Shown: piece after piece, positions 1 to 7,597 of the stretch | Layout: the number at the start of each line of letters is the position of its first letter | Position numbering within the stretch: position 1 is the stretch's first letter | Assembly (NCBI RefSeq): GCF_024832785.1 | Contig: NZ_CP116615.1 | Location: 4,588,001 to 4,652,000, forward strand | DNA: 64,000 nucleotides | Source of the DNA: Fontisphaera persica | GTDB lineage: Bacteria; Verrucomicrobiota; Verrucomicrobiia; Limisphaerales; Fontisphaeraceae | Reading direction: 5' to 3' | The notes under the pieces: model-generated | What the model was told of the DNA's origin: nothing | Database searches by the model: none | What the model saw: the letters and a program-made list of their open reading frames with translations, nothing else | Program-made: the position numbers and the translations under genes

Positions 1-2
1 TG

Positions 3-386
3 AGCGATGCGGACAAACCGCACATTGCGGAGGTGGCGCGGCAGTTTTTGGAGCTGGGCTTCGAGCTGGTGGCAACGCATGGCACGGCGGCGGCCATCAG
101 CAAGGCTGGTCTGCCGGTCAAGACAGTGTTCAAGCTGAGTGAGGGCCGGCCCAATTCGGTGGACATGCTCAAGAACCGCGAGATTCAACTGGTCATCAAC
201 ACGCCCTCAGGCCAGGTGCCGCGCGCGGATGAAATCAAAATCCGCACCACGGCGGTGTACACCGGCACGCCCATCATGACGACGCTGGGAGGTGCCAAGG
301 CCGCCGCGCTGGGCATCGCGGCCCTGAAACAGCGCGGGTACGACGTCAAGACGCTGCAGGAGTATCACGAAGTGCGCCCGGCTTGA
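3..386 (+). CDS. carB: Carbamoyl-phosphate synthase large subunit, C-terminal part
   Basis: Only the last 127 codons are in the window; the reading frame is open to the left edge, so the gene starts upstream. The visible part is the MGS-like allosteric domain of the large subunit: it opens with SDADK, has the conserved ATHGTA loop, the KLSEGRPN and INTP segments, and ends in a TTLGGAKAAALGI helix. The enzyme makes carbamoyl phosphate from glutamine, bicarbonate and ATP for pyrimidine and arginine synthesis in the cytoplasm, and this domain binds the effectors. The 3' end overlaps by 22 bases with a convergent regulator gene. Confidence 0.93.
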   Translation, partial: SDADKPHIAEVARQFLELGFELVATHGTAAAISKAGLPVKTVFKLSEGRPNSVDMLKNREIQLVINTPSGQVPRADEIKIRTTAVYTGTPIMTTLGGAKAAALGIAALKQRGYDVKTLQEYHEVRPA

Positions 387-715
387 TCGGAGGGGTTGGT
401 TTTGCCGGCGGCTGCGCGGGTCTCCTGCACGATTTTTTCCAGGACATTCAGATATTCCGCAAAGGCGCTGCGGCCGGCCTCGGAAAGCGCCAGGGTGGTC
501 AGGGGGCGGTTTTTGAAAGTGCTCTTGTTCACCACCACGTAGCCCGCTTCCTGCAGCGTGCGGAGGTGGGTGGTCAAATTGCCGTCGGTCATTTGCAACA
601 AGGCCCGCAGGTCGGTGTAGGAAAGCTCCGGATTGGCCGCCAACAAAGACATGATGGCGAGCCGCCCTTTTTCGTGGATCACCCGATCCAGTTGGCGGAA
701 GGCCTCCGGGTCCAT
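365..715 (-). CDS. Winged-helix transcriptional regulator (HTH_34-like)
   Basis: The 116-residue protein looks like a stand-alone winged helix of the MarR/ArsR-like group that Pfam calls HTH_34. An N-terminal helix (DRVIHEKGRLAIMSLL) is followed by a helix-turn-helix (LSYTDLRALLQMTDGNLTTHLRTLQEAGYV) and a wing with KNRPLTTLALSEAG, then an amphipathic dimerisation helix. There is no sensor domain. It starts 3 bases after the stop of the upstream membrane-protein gene, so the two form an operon. Such regulators often sit next to a small membrane protein in Gram-negative bacteria. The target is unknown, but autoregulation of the pair is a reasonable inference. Confidence 0.85.
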   Translation of the reverse strand: MDPEAFRQLDRVIHEKGRLAIMSLLAANPELSYTDLRALLQMTDGNLTTHLRTLQEAGYVVVNKSTFKNRPLTTLALSEAGRSAFAEYLNVLEKIVQETRAAAGKTNPSDQAGRTS

Positions 716-718
716 GCG

Positions 719-1336
719 TCAGGAGGATTTATTTTCGGTGAAATAAAGGTAAATGCCGTAGGCCAGATGCGGTAGGCCAAACAGCGCCCCCATCCACAGA
801 TGCGCGGCAGCGCCGGCGGGGGGTGGGCCGGCGCGTAAAAAGTAACCGCCCAGGCCCAGGCCCACCAGCGCCATCAATCCGCCAAACAAGCGGATGCCCC
901 GCCGCATGAAAAAGCCGGCGGCATTGACGGCCAGCCCGTAAAGGAGCAGCCATAAGAGCAGCAATTCATACACGCTTTCCGGTTCGGGCTGTCCCAGGCA
1001 CCAGTAGAGGCTCAGGACGACAGCGGCGAGGGCCGGCAGCGCCACCGCTTGCGCCACGCGGCGCATGGGCGGCGACCAGAAGGGTTCGGCCGCCTTGAAG
1101 GCCTGCCGGCGGATTAACAAGCTCACCAGCACGGCGGTCACCGCCGCCGTGCCGCCCCAGAACAGCACGAAGGCGACTGGCTCGCCCAGGTGGGTGGTCC
1201 ACCCCAGCACGCCTGCCGCCAGGCCCAGCACGCCCGTGAGGGTCATCACCGGTGCCAGTGCCCGCCGATACAAGGCGGAGCGCTCCATCAAGGTCCGGAT
1301 GGTATGCAGTTGTTGTGCCGCCCAGTCAGAGTTCAT
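719..1336 (-). CDS. Multi-pass membrane protein, partner of the winged-helix regulator
   Basis: The 205-residue protein has an N-terminal amphipathic stretch (MNSDWAAQQLHTIRTLMERS) followed by about six hydrophobic helices: VMTLTGVLGLAAGVLGW, PVAFVLFWGGTAAVTAVLV, ALAAVVLSLYWCLG, LLLLWLLLYGLAVNAAGFF, LFGGLMALVGLGLGGYFL and a last one near the C terminus. The ATG at 1336 was preferred over the longer open frame upstream, because upstream residues look like non-coding translation and would overlap the divergent promoter region. I recognise no catalytic motif. It is translationally linked to the regulator gene that follows. Confidence 0.75.
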   Translation of the reverse strand: MNSDWAAQQLHTIRTLMERSALYRRALAPVMTLTGVLGLAAGVLGWTTHLGEPVAFVLFWGGTAAVTAVLVSLLIRRQAFKAAEPFWSPPMRRVAQAVALPALAAVVLSLYWCLGQPEPESVYELLLLWLLLYGLAVNAAGFFMRRGIRLFGGLMALVGLGLGGYFLRAGPPPAGAAAHLWMGALFGLPHLAYGIYLYFTENKSS

Positions 1337-1454
1337 GAGGTTACTTTGCCCGGAGATGGAGAGGGCGGCAAGCGTGAAGCCGGGCTGGCAGGCGCCAAGG
1401 TTTGGTGGGTTGAATAAAGCGGAAGGGCCGGCGTCCAATAGGCGTACGCTGCGT

Positions 1455-2819
1455 ATGAAGCAACCCAGGTCTTCTTGTTTTTCGCGCCGCCGGTTTTTGC
1501 GCGCCTCGGCGGTGACGGTGACTGCGGCCACTGTATTGCCGGGGCACATTTTGGGCTTGAACGGGGCCACACCGCCCAGCGGCAAATTGAATCTGGCCTT
1601 CATTGGGGTGGGCGGCCGGGGCGGGGCGAATCTGGACGGGTGCGCCGGAGAGAATGTGGTGGCGTTGTGTGATGTGGACCGGGCGCGGTTGCAGAAGGCT
1701 CAGGAGCGTTTTCCCCAGGCCCGGGGATACCAGGATTACCGGAAGCTGATGGACGAGGTGGGGCGCGAGCTGGACGCGGTGGTGGTTTCGACCCCCGACC
1801 ATACGCACGCGGTGACGCTGATGCGCGCCATCAAGGAGCGCAAGCATGTGTACTCCGAGAAACCGCTGGCGCATTGTGTGCAGGAAGTCCGGGCGCTGCG
1901 GGCGGCGGCGCGGCAGTACCAGGTGGTCACGCAACTGGGCAATCAAGGCCATTCCTCCGATTCCATTCGCCGTTTTCATCAGATGATTCAGAGCGGCTTC
2001 ATCGGGCCGGTGCGGGAGATTCATGCGTTTTGCGGCAGTTATTACAGCAAGGTGGCGGAATTGGAGCGCGCCAAACAGGAAATGCCGGTACCCGAAACCC
2101 TGGACTGGGATTTGTGGCTGGGGCCGGCTCCGTGGCGGCCCTACAACTCGTGTTACGTGCCGGGCAAATGGCGCGGCTGGCTGCAGTTTGGCACGGGGGT
2201 CATTGGCGACTGGGTATGCCATGTGGTGGACCCGGTGTTTTGGGCGCTGGATTTGGGGGCGCCGGCCGCGCTGCAGGCGGAGGTGATGGATTATGACCCC
2301 AAATTGCACGGCGAGACCTGCCCGCCGGGCACGCGGATTACCTACGAGTTTCCCGCCAGAGGCCAGCGTCCGGCGGTGAAATTGGTCTGGTACGACGGCA
2401 AATGGACACCCTCCAAGCCGGAGGAGATGGAAAACGAAAAACTGCCCGGCATTGGCGCGGTGGTGGTGGGTGACAAGGGCAAGATTGTCTATGGCTCGCA
2501 TGGCGCGGGCAGTTGCCGGATGATTCCCGATGCGAAGATGGACGAGTACCGCGAACTAGAGAAAACGCTGCCGCCCAACCCGATTCCCAAATCACCGGGA
2601 CATTATGCGGAGTGGGTACGGGCCTGCAAAGGCGGTCCGCCGGCCGGCTCCCATTTTGATTATGGCGGGCCGTTGACGGAAATTGCGCTGTTGGGGGTGA
2701 TTGCGTTTCGTTATCCGGGCACGCGCTTGCAATGGGATGCGGCGCGGATGCGCTTCACCAATCACGCCGAAGCCAACCAGCATTTGGTGGCGGAATATCG
2801 GAAGGGATGGTCGCTGTAA
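1455..2819 (+). CDS. Tat-exported Gfo/Idh/MocA family oxidoreductase
   Basis: The 454-residue protein begins with a twin-arginine leader (SRRRFLRASA plus a hydrophobic stretch), so it is predicted to be folded in the cytoplasm and exported. A Rossmann fold follows: FIGVGGRGGANLDG binds the dinucleotide, VVALCDVDRARL ends in the acidic ribose-binding residue, and VSTPDHTHAV and the SEKPLAH segment carry the family's conserved EKP lysine. The C-terminal half (DWDLWLGPAPWRPYN, then GDWVCHVVDP) is the substrate-binding sheet typical of Tat-exported members in Planctomycetes and Verrucomicrobia. Family members oxidise sugars or glycosides with NAD(P); the substrate here cannot be read. The start is the ATG directly before the Tat leader. 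Confidence 0.9.
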   Translation: MKQPRSSCFSRRRFLRASAVTVTAATVLPGHILGLNGATPPSGKLNLAFIGVGGRGGANLDGCAGENVVALCDVDRARLQKAQERFPQARGYQDYRKLMDEVGRELDAVVVSTPDHTHAVTLMRAIKERKHVYSEKPLAHCVQEVRALRAAARQYQVVTQLGNQGHSSDSIRRFHQMIQSGFIGPVREIHAFCGSYYSKVAELERAKQEMPVPETLDWDLWLGPAPWRPYNSCYVPGKWRGWLQFGTGVIGDWVCHVVDPVFWALDLGAPAALQAEVMDYDPKLHGETCPPGTRITYEFPARGQRPAVKLVWYDGKWTPSKPEEMENEKLPGIGAVVVGDKGKIVYGSHGAGSCRMIPDAKMDEYRELEKTLPPNPIPKSPGHYAEWVRACKGGPPAGSHFDYGGPLTEIALLGVIAFRYPGTRLQWDAARMRFTNHAEANQHLVAEYRKGWSL

Positions 2820-2976
2820 AACGGTGCTGCTTGAGAGCAGGTTCAGGTGGATTTGACGGTTCAGTCAGATTCTAAAGTATGCTCCCGGAGCACTGCTTGT
2901 TTGCTGGCTGTGTTTCACACTGCGCCCACCCGGCATGACCGGGCTGGCTGATGCGCAAACTTGAAACACACACCCC

Positions 2977-4197
2977 ATGAATATCCTGCACTCGCTCCGT
3001 CACTGGTTCGCCCCGGCTCCCGCCCAGAAGGCCTTCGCGCCCACCCTCGCCGCCTGGTTGCGCGGGGACCTGGCCGAGACAAGCGGCCATTTTGTCAATG
3101 CCTACCAGCAATCCACCTGGGTTTATGCCGCCATTTCCGCCAAGGCCGCCAAGCTGGCCCAGACGCCGCTCAAACTGTATTGCGGTGAAGCGGCGGTGGC
3201 CAGCGGGCCGGCGTGGCAACTACTGCAGCGGCCGCATCCGCGCCTGGACCGTTTTGCTTTTTGGGAGCTGGTGGCCACCTGGTTTGATTTGCGGGGGGAA
3301 GTCTTTTTATTGCCGGTGGATTGCCAGGGAGCGGTGTGCGCCCTGCGCCCTGGCGCCGGCATCCAACATCTGCTGCCGATGCCGCCGGAGCAGTTCACGG
3401 AAATCATTGAAAACCACACCCTGGCCGGCTGGCGCTACCACTCCACCGGCGCCACAGACCCGCTGGCGGGCATGGTGCTGTTGCCGGAGGAGGTGCTGCA
3501 TCTGCGCCTGCCCAATCCCTGGCATCCGTGGCGCGGGCTGTCACCCCTGAGCGTGGCCCAACTGGCCGCGCAAACGGATTACCACTCCGCGCAGTTCATG
3601 AAGGGCCTGATTTTGAACAATGCGGATACCGGTCTGATTGTCACTACGGAGCAGCATCTGTCGCAGGCGCAAATGGACCAGGTGCAGGCCGCTTTGCGCG
3701 AGCGCAAGGCCCGCGCCGGCATGGCGGACCGGCCGCTGTTTTTATCCGGGGGCGTCAAAGTGGAGAAACCGGCGCTGAATGCGGCTGATTTGCAATTTTT
3801 GGAGAATCGCAAGTTCAACCGGCAGGAAATCCTGGCGGTATTTCGCGTACCGGAGACCATTCTCGGCTTTACCGAAGATGCCAACCGCGCCGTGGCTGAA
3901 GCTCAATGGCGGCATTGGATTCATCACGTATTGGCTCCGCTGTGCCGCCGCCTGGAAGCCGGCCTGCAGCCGGTGCTGGATGCGCTGGAGCCGCGCGCGG
4001 GTTTGACTGCGTGTTTCGACGTGGAGGATTTGCCGGAAATGCAGGAGGCCCGCCGCGGGCGGGTGGACGCGGCGCGCACGCTGTTTCAATTGGGGGTGCC
4101 GCTCAATGACATCAACCGGGTGCTGGACCTTGGTCTGCCCCATTACCCGTGGGGCGGTCGCCCCTACCTGCCGCAGAATGTGCAACCCATTGCCTGA
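2977..4197 (+). CDS. HK97-family phage portal protein, orphan
   Basis: The full-length 406-residue protein matches the HK97-type portal family. It has an N-terminal segment with TWVYAAISAKAAKLAQTPLKLY, the central WHPWRGLSPLSVAQLAAQTD region, the stem-helix region with FMKGLILNNADTGLIVT, and the clip/wing region with FLENRKFNRQEILAVFRVPETILG. In phages and gene-transfer agents the portal forms the dodecameric DNA entry ring of the procapsid. No terminase, prohead protease, capsid or tail gene lies nearby: the neighbours are an oxidoreductase and a HAD phosphatase. The frame is intact, GC content looks like the surroundings, and a weak promoter-like TTGACG/TATGCT pair precedes it. It could be a prophage or GTA remnant, or a domesticated portal. 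Confidence 0.88.
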   Translation: MNILHSLRHWFAPAPAQKAFAPTLAAWLRGDLAETSGHFVNAYQQSTWVYAAISAKAAKLAQTPLKLYCGEAAVASGPAWQLLQRPHPRLDRFAFWELVATWFDLRGEVFLLPVDCQGAVCALRPGAGIQHLLPMPPEQFTEIIENHTLAGWRYHSTGATDPLAGMVLLPEEVLHLRLPNPWHPWRGLSPLSVAQLAAQTDYHSAQFMKGLILNNADTGLIVTTEQHLSQAQMDQVQAALRERKARAGMADRPLFLSGGVKVEKPALNAADLQFLENRKFNRQEILAVFRVPETILGFTEDANRAVAEAQWRHWIHHVLAPLCRRLEAGLQPVLDALEPRAGLTACFDVEDLPEMQEARRGRVDAARTLFQLGVPLNDINRVLDLGLPHYPWGGRPYLPQNVQPIA

Positions 4198-4210
4198 GCG
4201 AATGGCGGCG

Positions 4211-4879
4211 CTACCGGCTGGCGAGGGCTTGTAAATCGGCGAGGGTCACTTCGGCAATGGATTGGCGGACAAGGTCGGCGGCCTGGAGTTGTTCGGCTGG
4301 ATAACTGGAAGCCACCGCCACACAGCGCATCCCCGCCGCGCGCGCGGCTTGAATGCCGCTGAGCGCGTCCTCAATCACCACGCATTGCGCGGGGGGCACT
4401 TGGAGCCGGCGGGCGGCGGCGAGAAACAAATCGGGCGCAGGTTTTTTGTGCACGGCGTCCTCGGCGCTGACCACGGCATCCCAAGTGGAAGGGGGCAGGC
4501 CAATTTGCCGGAGGTTGGCTTCAATTTTGATGCGGTCGGCGCTGGAGGCCACCGCCGTGCGCAGGCCGGCGGCGCGGCAGCGGTGCACCAGCTCGACCGC
4601 GCCGGGAAAGGCGCGCAGTTGGGAGGGCACGAGTTGAAGGTAGATTTCGTAGGTGCGGCGTTTGGCCTCTTGCAGGTCCAGGGGGAATCCGTATTTCTCG
4701 GCCACTCCACCCAGGTAGCGCAGCTCGCCGGTGCCGATGAAGGGATGAAAATCCTCGGGCTGCACGACGAGTCCCCGCTCCTTGAACATGGCGATGGCGG
4801 CGGCGTTGATGAGCGGCTCGGAATCGGTGAGCACACCATCCATGTCAAAGATGACCGCAGTCAGGGCAGTGGGTTTCAT
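4211..4879 (-). CDS. HAD-family phosphatase, beta-phosphoglucomutase-like
   Basis: The 222-residue protein has all HAD motifs: motif I FDMDGVLTDSE (nucleophile and acid aspartates, residues 12 and 14), motif II VASSAD, the motif III lysine in VHKKPAPDLF, and motif IV VIEDALSGIQAARAAGM. The helical cap after motif I (SEPLINAAAIAMFKERG) places it in the subfamily of beta-phosphoglucomutase and phosphoglycolate or sugar phosphatases. Its ATG overlaps the stop codon of the upstream nucleoside transporter gene by four bases (ATGA), so the two are translationally coupled. That suggests a role on a nucleoside- or pentose-phosphate product, but this is inference. Confidence 0.9.
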   Translation of the reverse strand: MKPTALTAVIFDMDGVLTDSEPLINAAAIAMFKERGLVVQPEDFHPFIGTGELRYLGGVAEKYGFPLDLQEAKRRTYEIYLQLVPSQLRAFPGAVELVHRCRAAGLRTAVASSADRIKIEANLRQIGLPPSTWDAVVSAEDAVHKKPAPDLFLAAARRLQVPPAQCVVIEDALSGIQAARAAGMRCVAVASSYPAEQLQAADLVRQSIAEVTLADLQALASR

Positions 4880-6132
4880 ATCATCAGGCCTGCCAGGGTG
4901 GCGGAGACATAACAGGCGAGCAGACCGCCGAGCATGGCGCGGAGGCCCAGACGGGCCAGCTCGCCACGCCGCTCCGGCACCAGGGCGCCGATGCCGCCCA
5001 CCTGAATGGCAATGCTGGCAAAGTTGGCAAAGCCGCAGAGGGCGTAAATGGCAATGGTGTAACTGCGCGGGTCCACCGTGGCGGCGTTCAGCGAGACGTA
5101 GCCGATGAATTCGTTGAGCACCACCCGCTCGCCGAGCACCGAGCCAATGGTGAGGCAATCGTGCGCCGGCACTCCCATGAGCCAGGCCAGCGGCGCGTTG
5201 AGCCAGCCCAGGAGGGTTTGCAGGTTGGCCGGGGAGGTGACGCCGGCCAGCGATTGGGCGCCCACCAGCAGGGCATTGGCGAGCGCCACCACCGCCACAA
5301 AAGCAATAAGCATGGCCATGACGTTGAGGGAGAGTTTCATGCCGTCGGCGGCCCCCTGGCACAGCGCATCCAGGCTGTTGGTGGTGGTGCGCGGAATGAA
5401 GCCGGCGGCGCGGCCAGCCGTTTCGCTGGTCTCCGTTTCGGGCAGGAGGATTTTGGAAAGGTACAGGGCCGCGGGGGCGTTCATGACGGAAGCGGTGAGG
5501 AGATGGCCGGCAAAGTCGGGATGGCCGGCGTCGGTGGCGAGCTTGACATAGACGGAAGCCACGCCGCCGGCGAGCGTGGCCATGCCGCCGGTCATGAGGC
5601 ACAGCAGCTCGCTGCGGGTCATGCGGGCGAGGTAAGGCTTGACCACCAGGGGCGCCTCGGTCTGGCCCATGAAGATGTTGGCGGCGGCGGCCAGGGTTTC
5701 GCTGCCGCTGGTGCGCAGGGCGCGGCGCATCAGCCACGCCATGGCTTGCACCACCCGTTGCAGGACGCCCCAATGATACAGCACGGAGGAGAGGGCGGAG
5801 ACGAGGATGATGGTGCCGGCCACGGTGATGGCGAAGACAAATGTTTGCCCCGGTCCAAAGGCTTTTTCCAGGGTGGGCGGTTGGGCCAGTGGCCCGAAGA
5901 CAAAGGCGCAGCCTTCATTGGCGAAGGCGATGAGCGCCCGGATGCCGCGCCCGGCCCAATCAAAGAGGAACTGGCCGGCGCGCGTTTTGAGAATGAACAG
6001 GGCGAGGGCTGTTTGCAGGCCGAGGCCCCAGAGCACGGTCCGCCAGGGCACCCGCTGGCGATTGGCGGAGAGCGCCCAGGCGGCGCCCAGAAACACCGCC
6101 AGTCCCAATCCACCGGTGAACACGCTCTGCAC
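4876..6132 (-). CDS. CNT-family nucleoside transporter (NupC type)
   Basis: The 418-residue inner-membrane protein has the layout of concentrative nucleoside transporters: three N-terminal helices, a gate domain with ANIFMGQTEAPLVVKPYL, ATLAGGVASVYVKL, and a C-terminal half with VVLNEFIGYVSL and CGFANFASIAIQVGGIGALVPERR. The GQTEAP and NEF motifs carry the glutamates and glutamine that bind the nucleoside and coupling ion in the family. It should take up nucleosides using a sodium or proton gradient. A HAD phosphatase is coupled to its 3' end, and dUTPase and guaB lie upstream on the same strand, consistent with nucleoside salvage. Confidence 0.93.
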   Translation of the reverse strand: MQSVFTGGLGLAVFLGAAWALSANRQRVPWRTVLWGLGLQTALALFILKTRAGQFLFDWAGRGIRALIAFANEGCAFVFGPLAQPPTLEKAFGPGQTFVFAITVAGTIILVSALSSVLYHWGVLQRVVQAMAWLMRRALRTSGSETLAAAANIFMGQTEAPLVVKPYLARMTRSELLCLMTGGMATLAGGVASVYVKLATDAGHPDFAGHLLTASVMNAPAALYLSKILLPETETSETAGRAAGFIPRTTTNSLDALCQGAADGMKLSLNVMAMLIAFVAVVALANALLVGAQSLAGVTSPANLQTLLGWLNAPLAWLMGVPAHDCLTIGSVLGERVVLNEFIGYVSLNAATVDPRSYTIAIYALCGFANFASIAIQVGGIGALVPERRGELARLGLRAMLGGLLACYVSATLAGLMI

Positions 6133-6198
6133 GGGCGCGCAGTGTAAAGCGCCGCCGTTTCGGCGTCGAAAAAAAACTGGCCGGGCGTGAAGGCTGCC

Positions 6199-6957
6199 TT
6201 ACAACTCCCGCACGAAGATGTTTTTGAATTGGAGGAGGCTGGGGGGACTGTTCCAGCGGCCCTGGGCATCCTTGCCGCCGTGGTGTTGGAGGGCGATGCG
6301 TCCGCGCAGGGGCAGGTCGGGGATGGTGGCGCCGGGGATGACGGTGATGCCATTGAGCACCACGGTGACGGTGCGCCCGCGGACGGTGATTTCAAAGCGG
6401 TTCCATTCTCCCACCGGTTTGTCGGCCTGATGACGGGGGGTGACGGCGGCGCGCAAATCCGGCGCGGTTTTTGGGTTGGTGCGGATGCCATACATTTCGC
6501 CCGAGCCGATGGGCCAGCACCAGATATTGACCTGGTAGGTGCCGGAGCCGCGCAGGAAGATGCCGCTGTCGGAGTCCGGCAGGGCCAGTTTCAGTTCCTT
6601 GCCGGTGACGTCGCGGGCGTGGGTGCCGTCGGGCAGGATGTAGGGGACATTAGGATTGGTGTAAGGAGTGGCCTTGATGCGCCAGTCCACACGCAGGATG
6701 AAGTCGCCGAGCTCCTTTTCGCACCAGAGGCTCTTGTCGCCTTTGGCTTCGCTTTCGGCGTCGTAGTCAATCACGCCATTGACCACCTTCCAGTGGCCGT
6801 TGTCGCCCTCGGGCACGCGCCAGCCGGTGAAGTCCTTGCCGTTGAACAGGGCAACGAAGCCCGGCGGCGGCTCGTTGTCCGCGGCGCGGGCGGCGAGGGG
6901 CGCGAGGAGAGCCGCCGCCAGGGCGGCGGCCAGGGAGGTAAGGAGATGGCGTTTCAT
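6199..6957 (-). CDS. Secreted DUF1080 protein (3-keto-disaccharide hydrolase-like)
   Basis: The 252-residue protein starts with a Sec signal peptide (MKRHLLTSLAAALAAALLAPLAARA). The rest is one concanavalin-like beta-sandwich of the DUF1080 type: FVALFNGKDFTGW at the start, DFILRVDWRIK, SGIFLRGSGTYQVNIW, GEWNRFEITVRGRTVTVVLNG and GRIALQHHGG near the end. Characterised relatives act on 3-keto-glycosides made by Gfo/Idh/MocA dehydrogenases, and two such dehydrogenases occur elsewhere in this window. It acts in the periplasm or outside. It lies 66 bases upstream of nothing related on its 3' side, so it is probably its own unit. Confidence 0.88.
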   Translation of the reverse strand: MKRHLLTSLAAALAAALLAPLAARAADNEPPPGFVALFNGKDFTGWRVPEGDNGHWKVVNGVIDYDAESEAKGDKSLWCEKELGDFILRVDWRIKATPYTNPNVPYILPDGTHARDVTGKELKLALPDSDSGIFLRGSGTYQVNIWCWPIGSGEMYGIRTNPKTAPDLRAAVTPRHQADKPVGEWNRFEITVRGRTVTVVLNGITVIPGATIPDLPLRGRIALQHHGGKDAQGRWNSPPSLLQFKNIFVREL

Positions 6958-7123
6958 GGCTTGGCAATGTTGGCGTCACGGTGCATTCGTTCATGCCCCA
7001 GCATCGGCGCAAGGCGCCCAGGGGGTTGGTGGGAATAAACCTTATGTGCCCCCCGCGCGCAAGGGAAAAGGCGGCGGGCGTGGCGGCTGTGGTCTGCCGA
7101 GCCGCCCTTCCTGGCCCGGTGGC

Positions 7124-7576
7124 TCAAATGTGCCGGGAGTCACTCTCGTCCTTGACGGTGTAGCCGGTTTCCTGGCGCTTGAAGTTGATTTCGTTTTTCT
7201 TCACGTAGGCCTGGAAAACGTCGTCGGCGCTCATGCCCAGCACCTGGGCAAGGCTGATGAGAAAATGAAACAAGTCCACCACTTCCACCCGGGCATTTTG
7301 CTCGTCAAATTTCTGGTACTTGGCCCACCACTTCCAGGGCACGCTGTCGGTCAGCTCGGCGATTTCCTGGGACATGGCCCGGCAGTAATTGAGGACCCAT
7401 TGGATGCGCTCGGCCTCGGTCATGCCCTCGGTGCGGACACCGATGCGTTCGTTGAGGGCTTTTTGCATCCGGAACAGTTCGCGCAGTTGGTCAGGTGCGT
7501 CCATGCCCGCAGTGATGCCGCAGGCGGCCTTGCGCGGCAAGGGAAAAAGCGCCGGGATTTCTGTCCGTCCTTTCAT
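7124..7576 (-). CDS. Dimeric all-alpha dUTP diphosphatase (dUTPase-2 type)
   Basis: The 150-residue protein is an all-alpha NTP pyrophosphatase: helix 1 (LRELFRMQKALNERIG), then the metal-binding ExxE (EIAE, residues 71-74) and ExxD (EVVD, residues 98-101) motifs, separated by the WKWWAKYQKFDEQNARV segment typical of dimeric dUTPases. It would hydrolyse dUTP to dUMP, keeping uracil out of DNA and feeding thymidylate synthesis. The first ATG has a weak AGGA 13 bases upstream. A second Met at 7504 (MDAPDQL) begins just at the conserved helix and is an equally credible start. It follows the MFS transporter gene by 21 bases, so they are probably cotranscribed. Confidence 0.88.
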   Translation of the reverse strand: MKGRTEIPALFPLPRKAACGITAGMDAPDQLRELFRMQKALNERIGVRTEGMTEAERIQWVLNYCRAMSQEIAELTDSVPWKWWAKYQKFDEQNARVEVVDLFHFLISLAQVLGMSADDVFQAYVKKNEINFKRQETGYTVKDESDSRHI

Positions 7577-7597
7577 TGGGCGTGATTGATCCTGGGG

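Noticed and set aside
2820-4200. Prophage call around the portal gene.
   Set aside because: No other phage gene, no att-like repeat and no tRNA target on either side.
4211-5773. A 520-codon minus-strand frame covering HAD and part of nupC.
   Set aside because: Only the last 222 codons (HAD) make sense; the first part is an out-of-phase copy of nupC.
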